From the NCBI GenBank assembly GCA_934646845.1, contig CAKUEV010000070.1, forward strand, positions 1 to 8,964: a DNA stretch of 8,964 nucleotides. The letters are read 5' to 3'. Every line of letters begins with the position of its first letter. Position 1 is the stretch's first letter. Under the pieces are notes generated by a model. That model saw only the letters and a list, made by a program, of their open reading frames with translations. It was not told where the DNA came from and did no database searches. Below, one piece after another: positions 1 to 6,694 of the stretch. The stretch comes from an uncultured Slackia sp. Lineage in GTDB: Bacteria > Actinomycetota > Coriobacteriia > Coriobacteriales > Eggerthellaceae. The translations under genes and the position numbers were made by a program.

Positions 1-1373
1 TGGTAGAAATCGAGGTTGACCCGGGTTCTTCGGCATTCATGCAGCAAATCGCCACGCACAATGCCCAGCAAGCGCCAGCCCACACACCAGCCGCGCAACC
101 GACGGCAGCCTCCCAAGCGGCGGGAGCACAGACGGGTGCCGCGCCCATCGCGCCCGCGCACTCCGAACCCATCGCACCAACCGCACAGCCGATTCAGCCC
201 CAACCCCAGGTCGCGCCGCAGGTCCAGCCTGCCGCCGCAACGCAGCAAAGCTCGCAGCAGCCCGCGACAACGAGCCACCTCACGGGCAGCCAAATCGCGC
301 GCGCAAATGGCATGGACACGGGAGCGGCCGCGCTTACCTTCGAGAATTTCATCATCGGCGACTCGAACCGTTTGGCCTATTCGATGGCCGTATCGGTAGC
401 GGAATCGCCCGGCAAGTCGACCTTGAATCCCCTGTTCATCTACGGAAAAAGCGGTTTGGGCAAGACACACTTGCTGCGAGCTATCCAGAACTACATTCTG
501 GAAACGCGGCCCGATATGCGCGTGGTATACATCGATGCGCAGGAATTCATCACAGAATACTCCATCGCCGCGATCGACCACAGCAAAGATAAGTCGAGTT
601 TCCAGGCATTCCAGTGCCGCTACCTCGTCGCGGACGCGCTGCTCATCGACGACGTGCAATATTTCCAAGGCAAATCGGCCACGGTCAATATCGTGTTCCA
701 GCTGTTCAATCGCCTCACCGACGCCGGCAAGCAAGTCGTGCTTTCGGCCGACCGCTCGCCCAAGAGCATCGATATCGACGAACGATACAAGAGCCGCTTC
801 AATTCGGGCGGTACCTACGACATTCAACCGCCTGAGGTTGAAACGAAGCTCGGCATTATCAAGTCGTTCATCGAGGAATACAAGCGCTCCGAGGGCAGCT
901 GGGATTTATATGTTCCCGAAGATATACAAATGTATATCGCGGAAATATCGAGTTCGAACGTGCGCGAGCTCAAAAGCGCCGTAACGAAGGTCATTTCGCA
1001 AATGACCGCGTTCGGAAACCCCGACATCACGCTCTCCGACGTGAAATCGCTGCTCGAGAACCACTTCTCAGCCGGCGCGTTGAAGAAAATCACCGTCGAA
1101 GCCGTGCAGCACGAAGTCGAGCAGTACTATCAGGTGAGCCATGCCGACCTCATTGGCACCAAGCGATCGCGCAATATCGCCTATGCGCGCCATGTGGCGA
1201 TTTACTTGTGCCGCCAGATGATCGACATTCCTTACAACGACATCGGAAAACGGTTCAACCGCGATCACTCGACTATTATGAGCTCCGTCGAAAAGATCGA
1301 GAAGAAGACCAAAGAGAGTCGAGAGCTTCAAGAAGAGCTCGAAATCATTATTAAAAACATTCGGGAAAACTAG
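1..1373 (+). CDS. dnaA: Chromosomal replication initiator protein DnaA (5'-truncated by window)
   Basis: DnaA is the AAA+ ATPase that binds DnaA boxes at oriC, melts the duplex and recruits the helicase. The frame is open from the first complete codon at position 3, so the ATG at 39 is internal and the real start lies upstream; 456 residues are visible. Window residues 1-12 look like the tail of domain I. Residues about 13-95 are an Ala/Pro/Gln-rich linker (domain II). The AAA+ core begins near TFENFIIGDSN. It has Walker A GKSGLGKT (148-155, bases 444-467), Walker B LLIDDVQYF (bases 639-665), sensor I VVLSADRSP (about 245), the arginine-finger segment KSRF (R265) and sensor II NVREL (R321). 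Domain IV carries the DNA-contacting RDHST (420-424). Odd points: IGKRFNRDHST is one residue shorter than the common IGxxFGGRDHTT, and SRFNSGGT replaces the usual SRFxWGL. The stop is TAG at 1371. Confidence 0.97.
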   Translation, partial: VEIEVDPGSSAFMQQIATHNAQQAPAHTPAAQPTAASQAAGAQTGAAPIAPAHSEPIAPTAQPIQPQPQVAPQVQPAAATQQSSQQPATTSHLTGSQIARANGMDTGAAALTFENFIIGDSNRLAYSMAVSVAESPGKSTLNPLFIYGKSGLGKTHLLRAIQNYILETRPDMRVVYIDAQEFITEYSIAAIDHSKDKSSFQAFQCRYLVADALLIDDVQYFQGKSATVNIVFQLFNRLTDAGKQVVLSADRSPKSIDIDERYKSRFNSGGTYDIQPPEVETKLGIIKSFIEEYKRSEGSWDLYVPEDIQMYIAEISSSNVRELKSAVTKVISQMTAFGNPDITLSDVKSLLENHFSAGALKKITVEAVQHEVEQYYQVSHADLIGTKRSRNIAYARHVAIYLCRQMIDIPYNDIGKRFNRDHSTIMSSVEKIEKKTKESRELQEELEIIIKNIREN

Positions 1374-1392
1374 TCGAAAACTTGAGGAAAGC

Positions 1393-1430
1393 GGTGGAAA
1401 GATAATATAAGCAATAAAAGCAGTGGAAAG
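1393..1430 (-). promoter_or_regulatory. Pair of DnaA-box-like motifs, GTGGAAAG orientation
   Basis: GGTGGAAAG (1393-1401) and AGTGGAAAG (1422-1430) read on the minus strand as CTTTCCACC and CTTTCCACT. They resemble the DnaA box TTATCCACA, keeping the TCCAC core but differing at the first, third and last positions. They are 29 bp apart, close to three helical turns, so bound proteins could sit on nearly the same face. A weaker relative, TGAGGAAAG, lies at 1383-1391. Confidence 0.55.
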
Positions 1431-1495
1431 CGGGCGCAGATTGTCAAACATTCTTCAGTCATCAAAAACCATAATTGAGCAGGCCTGATGCAACC

Positions 1496-1512
1496 TTTTC
1501 CACTTTTCCACC
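1496..1512 (+). promoter_or_regulatory. Two abutting DnaA-box-like motifs, TTTTCCAC orientation
   Basis: TTTTCCAC occurs twice head to tail (1496-1503 and 1504-1511) with no spacer. Each matches seven of the first eight bases of the DnaA box TTATCCACA, with T for A at position three. They lie directly beside the A+T-rich tract and point toward it, which is the position expected of boxes that nucleate a DnaA filament into the unwinding element. The two motifs at 1393-1430 are inverted relative to this pair. Confidence 0.62.
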
Positions 1513-1532
1513 GTCCTTATTACTACTACAAT
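1505..1532 (+). promoter_or_regulatory. Weak candidate dnaN promoter
   Basis: TTTCCA (1505-1510) and TACAAT (1527-1532) are separated by 16 bp and match the -35 and -10 consensus at four and five of six positions. The start point would fall near 1539, about 30 bases before dnaN. It overlaps the DnaA-box-like motifs and the trio tract, so DnaA binding could affect dnaN transcription. The A+T richness of the tract makes a chance match plausible. Confidence 0.28.
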
Positions 1533-1550
1533 TATTAATTATTTATTTAA
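1517..1550 (+). other. A+T-rich duplex unwinding element with DnaA-trio-like repeats
   Basis: The tract begins TTA-TTA-CTA-CTA (1517-1528), then CAA, then TTA-TTA (1532-1537). On the opposite strand read 3' to 5' this is AAT-AAT-GAT-GAT, matching the DnaA-trio pattern (G or A, then A, then T). Of 34 bases only three are C and none is G; the + strand is G-free from 1514 to 1550. It lies five bases from the last DnaA-box-like motif. Melting function is inferred. Confidence 0.62.
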
Positions 1551-1554
1551 GAGC

Positions 1555-1571
1555 AGAAGGGCAAAAAAGTG
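1555..1571 (+). promoter_or_regulatory. dnaN ribosome binding site and GTG start
   Basis: AGAAGGG (1555-1561) lies seven bases before the GTG at 1569. This fixes the dnaN start, giving the expected clamp N-terminus MRFNINKSELLNAL. Confidence 0.8.
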
Positions 1572-2666
1572 AGATTCAACATCAACAAGAGCGAACTCCT
1601 TAATGCATTGACCATCGTGTCCAAGGGCACAGCTTCGCGCTCTACCATCCCCGTGCTTTCTGGCGTCTACATTAAAGCAGAGGGTATGGGGCTGGTTATG
1701 GAAACCACCGACCTCGAACGCTCCATTCGTTACAGCGTTCCTGCGCTCGTTGAAGAAGAGGGAACAACCGTTATTCCCGAGAAGCTTCTTCTCGATATCG
1801 TAAAGAACCTGCCCGAGGCAGCCGTGGAGTTCCAGACGAACGATTCCGCCGTCACGGTATCGTGCGGTAAGTCGTCGTTCACGCTCAAAACGCTCGACGC
1901 GGCCGACTTCCCTCCTTTCCCCAACGTTGACGTTTCGAGTTCCATCGAGGTTCCGTTTGCGCAATTCTGCTCTATGGTGAAGCGTGTGGCGAAGGTTGTT
2001 TCGAAGGACCAAAGCCGCGCAGTGCTCACGGGCGTGCTTATTTCTACGTCCGATGAAGGCTTGCGCATGGTTGCGACCGACTCGTATCGCCTTGCCGTGG
2101 CCGATATCGCGCTTGAGGGCGCTCAAGAGAATTTTGAGGCAATCGTTTCCGGCGTGTTCCTCCAGGAGGTTGCCGGCCTGCCGAAGATGGAAGAGAACAT
2201 CACCATCGGCCTTACGGCGAACCAGATCGTGTTCACTTATCAGAATATGGTGCTCATCAACCGCCGCATCGAGGGCAATTTCCCGAACTACCGTCAGATC
2301 ATCCCGCAGTCGTGGGCAACGAAGACATGCTTCACCACGCAAGAGCTCATTACCGCGGTTAAGCGCGTGGGCTTGGTGAGCGCACTCTCGTCGCCTGTGA
2401 AAATCGATATCAATGCCGAAGCGGGCAACGCTATCATCAACGCGGCCACGCAGGACGTCGGTTCGGCCGAGGAAGTCGTCGGCTGCGAGGTTGCGGGCGA
2501 AAGCATCCAAATCGCCCTGAACCACCAGTACGTGCTCGACGGCCTTATGTCCGTTTCGACCGACCAGGTGTTCTTTGAGACCACGTCGCCCATGAAGCCC
2601 GGCATTTTCCGTGCGGGCGCAGGCGAGAACTTCCTGTATCTCGTTATGCCCGTTCGCGTATCTTAA
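1569..2666 (+). CDS. dnaN: DNA polymerase III beta subunit (sliding clamp)
   Basis: The beta clamp forms a ring dimer around DNA and tethers DNA polymerase III and other factors to the template. The 365-residue length is normal for the family. The N-terminus MRFNINKSELLNALTIVSKG, followed by SRSTIPVLSGVYI, is the characteristic start of clamp domain 1. Three similar domains of about 120 residues follow, with KVVSKDQSRAVLTGVLI and ATDSYRLAVAD typical of domain 2. The protein ends YLVMPVRVS, the usual C-terminus that forms the protein-binding pocket edge (compare YLxMPxR). Translation starts at GTG 1569 behind a good ribosome binding site. It follows the putative oriC and is tightly linked to recF 13 bases downstream. 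I see no truncation or missing region. Confidence 0.98.
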   Translation: MRFNINKSELLNALTIVSKGTASRSTIPVLSGVYIKAEGMGLVMETTDLERSIRYSVPALVEEEGTTVIPEKLLLDIVKNLPEAAVEFQTNDSAVTVSCGKSSFTLKTLDAADFPPFPNVDVSSSIEVPFAQFCSMVKRVAKVVSKDQSRAVLTGVLISTSDEGLRMVATDSYRLAVADIALEGAQENFEAIVSGVFLQEVAGLPKMEENITIGLTANQIVFTYQNMVLINRRIEGNFPNYRQIIPQSWATKTCFTTQELITAVKRVGLVSALSSPVKIDINAEAGNAIINAATQDVGSAEEVVGCEVAGESIQIALNHQYVLDGLMSVSTDQVFFETTSPMKPGIFRAGAGENFLYLVMPVRVS

Positions 2667-2682
2667 GGACGTGCTCTCCGTG
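2665..2682 (+). promoter_or_regulatory. recF ribosome binding site overlapping the dnaN stop
   Basis: AAGGA (2665-2669) overlaps the dnaN TAA (2664-2666) and sits ten bases before the GTG at 2680. The in-frame GTG at 2671 is only one base from the motif, too close to be used, and the upstream ATG at 2611 lies inside dnaN. The overlap suggests translational coupling of dnaN and recF. Confidence 0.7.
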
Positions 2683-3822
2683 GCAAATGATCTTCGCATT
2701 CAGGAAGTGCGCCTGGCAGGTTTTCGCAACTATCGAAGCCTCGCATTGGGTGACATTGGCGGACTCACGATTTTCGTGGGCCCTAATGCCACGGGCAAAA
2801 GCAACGTCGTCGAGGGAATCCAGCTTTTGTGCGCCCATGGGTCGTTTCGCTCGGCCCGCGGGCGCGACCTCATCATGTGGGGCGCGCCGTTCGCTCGCCT
2901 CGAAGCGCGATTCGTATCCGACTCGCGCGATTTGAGCGTTGCGACGGTGATTGAGCCGGCATCGAGGTCGTACACGCTCAATGGGAAGCGCCGCGCAGCG
3001 CAAGATTTGCAGGGAATTCTGCCCGCCGTGGCGTTCTCTCCCGATGATCTTGAGCTTGCGAAGGGCTCTCAAACGCCAAAGCGTTCCGCAATCGATTTGC
3101 TTGGCAGCCAGCTTTCGAAGAACCATCGTGTCATTCGCCGCGATTACGAGAAGCTCCTGCGCAATAAGAATGCGCTTTTGAAAGATGAAGCGACCGATGT
3201 GCTCATCGACAGCGTGAACGACGCGCTTATTCCCGTAGCCGCTCGCCTCCATATGTATCGCGTCGCGCTGTTCCGCAATCTGTGTGGCCGCATGGCTCGC
3301 GTATATGGCGATATCACCGACGGCGCGGAGGAGCTCTCGTATTCGTACATTCCCTCGTGGCTTTCGGAGGATTTGGCGGAGCTGGCCGAGAGCCGCCCAT
3401 ACGACGTGGAAATGTCGAAAGACGAGGTTCTTGAGGCAACGGCGAATGCGATGTTCTCGCGCCGCCTCGAGGAACGTGCGCGCCACCGTGCGGTCGTGGG
3501 CCCGCACGCCGACCATATGGAATTCTTCATCGACGGGCACAACGCCCGCACGTTTGCTTCGCAGGGCCAACAGCGCTCAATTGCGCTTGCGTGGAAAATC
3601 GCCGAGGTTGAATTGGTGAAGAAGATGCTTGGCGTAAAACCCGTGCTGCTGCTCGATGACGTGATGAGCGAACTCGATGCCCGCCGTCGCGGCGCGCTCG
3701 TTGATTTGTTGCATGAAGATATCCAGACGTTCATGACCGCTACCGATTTGACGTGTTTCGAAGACGATATCGTTGATCGCGCGTCTGTGCTCGATTTGTC
3801 GAAGGCGGGTGTTCGTGCATGA
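2680..3822 (+). CDS. recF: DNA replication and repair protein RecF
   Basis: RecF is an SMC/ABC-type ATPase that helps load RecA at single-strand gaps and stalled forks. With the GTG start at 2680 the protein has 380 residues, usual for the family, and begins MANDLRIQEVRLAGFRNYRS, matching the typical RecF opening (LxLxxFRNY). Walker A is GPNATGKS (34-41). The ABC signature SQGQQRS starts at residue 294, after GPHADHMEFFIDG. Walker B is PVLLLDDVMSELD with D326-D327, and FMTATDL near the end matches the conserved late TxTD motif. The middle section is the lid/arm typical of RecF rather than a long SMC coiled coil. The stop codon overlaps the next start (ATGA, 3819-3822), indicating co-translation. 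All key ATPase residues are present. Confidence 0.97.
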   Translation: MANDLRIQEVRLAGFRNYRSLALGDIGGLTIFVGPNATGKSNVVEGIQLLCAHGSFRSARGRDLIMWGAPFARLEARFVSDSRDLSVATVIEPASRSYTLNGKRRAAQDLQGILPAVAFSPDDLELAKGSQTPKRSAIDLLGSQLSKNHRVIRRDYEKLLRNKNALLKDEATDVLIDSVNDALIPVAARLHMYRVALFRNLCGRMARVYGDITDGAEELSYSYIPSWLSEDLAELAESRPYDVEMSKDEVLEATANAMFSRRLEERARHRAVVGPHADHMEFFIDGHNARTFASQGQQRSIALAWKIAEVELVKKMLGVKPVLLLDDVMSELDARRRGALVDLLHEDIQTFMTATDLTCFEDDIVDRASVLDLSKAGVRA

Positions 3823-4493
3823 GCAATTCCATGAAATCGTTTTCCATGGCCCTCCAAAAGACTTTGCGTGGGCAGGCGTCTTCGGACGTGCTTGCGGCTA
3901 AAGCGGCGCGCGCCGCAAAGGTGAAGCGCATGTGGAAGTCGGCGCTTGAAGCGTGCGCCGGCCTTGCCGCCGCAGTAATTCTCGACCACACGAATTCGAT
4001 TTACATCATTCGCAAGACCGAAGAGGAAACCGATGTTTCACGTGAAACATCGGAACGGAATGAAACCTCGCGCACGTCGCCCGCCGCGTCCCGTTCGGCA
4101 GGCGGCGCGTTCGTTCGTCGAAAGCCGCCCGCGGGCGAGCTCATCGTGTATGTGGAAGATAGCCTTATCGCGGCGGAGGTCGACGCGCGCCGCGAGATGA
4201 TCAAGTTGAAGTTCCTTGAGCTGTTCGGCGAGGAAATCGACGAGTTCCGCATCCGCGTCTCGCGCGGCAAGTACAAACTCTCCCATCCTTACCGTGAAGA
4301 AGTCGAAAAAACGGCCGCTCAAGAGAAAGCGCCGCGTGTAGCGCTTTCTGAGGCGCGTATAGCCCAGATTGACGAGGAACTGTCCACGATTCCCGATAAA
4401 AAGGTGCGAGAAGCGCTTAAACGCGCCATGATTTCCGATTTAGAGGTAAAAAACGCTGCTGCAGTCGAAAAAGGCGACAATGGGGCCTTGTAG
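3819..4493 (+). CDS. DUF721 / DciA-like protein with a parS-bearing insertion
   Basis: This is a 224-residue protein of the family usually found between recF and gyrB in actinobacteria. The family includes DciA, which loads the replicative helicase in bacteria lacking DnaC/DnaI; that role is not shown for this protein. Recognisable pieces are W39 with the helix around it, AVILDHTNSIYII (52-64) and GELIVYVEDSLIAAEVDARR (106-125), then FLELFGEEIDEFRIRVS (132-148). Together they form the split beta-alpha DUF721 core. Between them, residues about 65-105 are a Ser/Thr/Arg/Glu-rich low-complexity insertion whose DNA contains a perfect parS. The C-terminal tail (about 155-224) is charged and helical-looking, with LSEARIAQIDEEL and KVREALKRAM. 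It starts at ATG 3819 overlapping the recF stop; ATG 3831 is an alternative. Recognition rests on motif pattern and context, so the family call is good but not certain. Confidence 0.8.
   Translation: MSNSMKSFSMALQKTLRGQASSDVLAAKAARAAKVKRMWKSALEACAGLAAAVILDHTNSIYIIRKTEEETDVSRETSERNETSRTSPAASRSAGGAFVRRKPPAGELIVYVEDSLIAAEVDARREMIKLKFLELFGEEIDEFRIRVSRGKYKLSHPYREEVEKTAAQEKAPRVALSEARIAQIDEELSTIPDKKVREALKRAMISDLEVKNAAAVEKGDNGAL
4034..4049. other. parS: parS centromere-like site (ParB binding site)
   Basis: TGTTTCACGTGAAACA is a perfect 16-bp palindrome and an exact match to the widely conserved bacterial parS consensus. The perfect dyad extends four bases further on each side, making 24 bp (4030-4053). 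It lies within the DUF721/DciA-like coding sequence and encodes DVSRETS (residues 72-78). ParB bound at parS near the origin normally spreads, partners with ParA and loads SMC/condensin, helping segregate the origin. It is the only such site I see in the window. ParA and ParB genes are not in view. Confidence 0.93.
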
Positions 4494-4547
4494 GCCGTGT
4501 GGACTATCTTAAATCGCGTGCTGAAGCGCGGTATAAAACCCCGAATA

Positions 4548-4556
4548 TGGTAAAAT
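4548..4556 (+). promoter_or_regulatory. Candidate extended -10 promoter for gyrBA
   Basis: TGGTAAAAT, preceded by TA, matches the extended -10 pattern (TGn plus TATAAT at five of six). No good -35 hexamer lies 16-18 bp upstream, which is acceptable for extended -10 promoters. Transcription would start near 4563 and give a leader of about 150 bases before gyrB. Confidence 0.45.
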
Positions 4557-4643
4557 TCGCTAGTTGGATTGCTTGAGTTTTTACGCACATCATCCAGCTG
4601 GTGTGCTCCTCGGCGTCCTGTTCTATGTGAAATTGGCGGTTGA

Positions 4644-6662
<2,019 letters not shown>

Positions 6663-6680
6663 GATTAAGCCGTTCTTACG

Positions 6681-6694
6681 AAAGGACAAAAGTG
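6681..6694 (+). promoter_or_regulatory. gyrA ribosome binding site and GTG start
   Basis: AAAGGA (6681-6686) ends five bases before the GTG at 6692. The 29-bp gap after the gyrB stop shows no promoter or terminator, supporting a gyrB-gyrA operon. Confidence 0.8.

Larger units (their letters stand above)
1374..1568. other. oriC: Putative oriC in the dnaA-dnaN intergenic region
   Basis: This 195-bp spacer has no credible gene. It contains two GTGGAAAG motifs near the dnaA end (1394-1401 and 1423-1430), two abutting TTTTCCAC motifs in the opposite orientation (1496-1511), a short CGTCC spacer, and a G-free A+T-rich tract (1514-1550) ending just before the dnaN ribosome binding site. Many Gram-positive and actinobacterial origins lie between dnaA and dnaN, and the order box, G/C spacer, A+T-rich trinucleotides matches the unwinding module described in Bacillus subtilis. 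The middle (about 1431-1490) shows nothing I can name. Only four box-like motifs are present, which is few, and further boxes may lie upstream of dnaA outside the window. Calling it oriC is inference from position and motifs. Confidence 0.72.

Noticed and set aside
1441..1475. TTGTCA (1441-1446) with CATAAT (1470-1475) as a dnaN promoter
   Set aside because: The spacing is 23 bp, too long for a normal sigma-70 type promoter.
1539..2699. 386-codon minus-strand frame covering dnaN
   Set aside because: It mirrors dnaN codon bias, has no recognisable motif, and runs through the A+T-rich tract and the ribosome binding sites.
2644..3570. 308-codon minus-strand frame opposite recF
   Set aside because: It is a shadow of recF with no domain signature.
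3590..3599. CGTGGAAAAT in recF as another DnaA box
   Set aside because: It is an isolated match within the conserved AWKIAE coding stretch and is explained by the codons.
4498..4506. TGTGGACTA as a DnaA box after the DUF721 gene
   Set aside because: It is a single site with two mismatches to TGTGGATAA and no neighbours; chance is likely.
4511..4530. CGCG...CGCG short inverted repeat as a terminator after the DUF721 gene
   Set aside because: The stem is only four pairs with an eight-base loop and no following T run.
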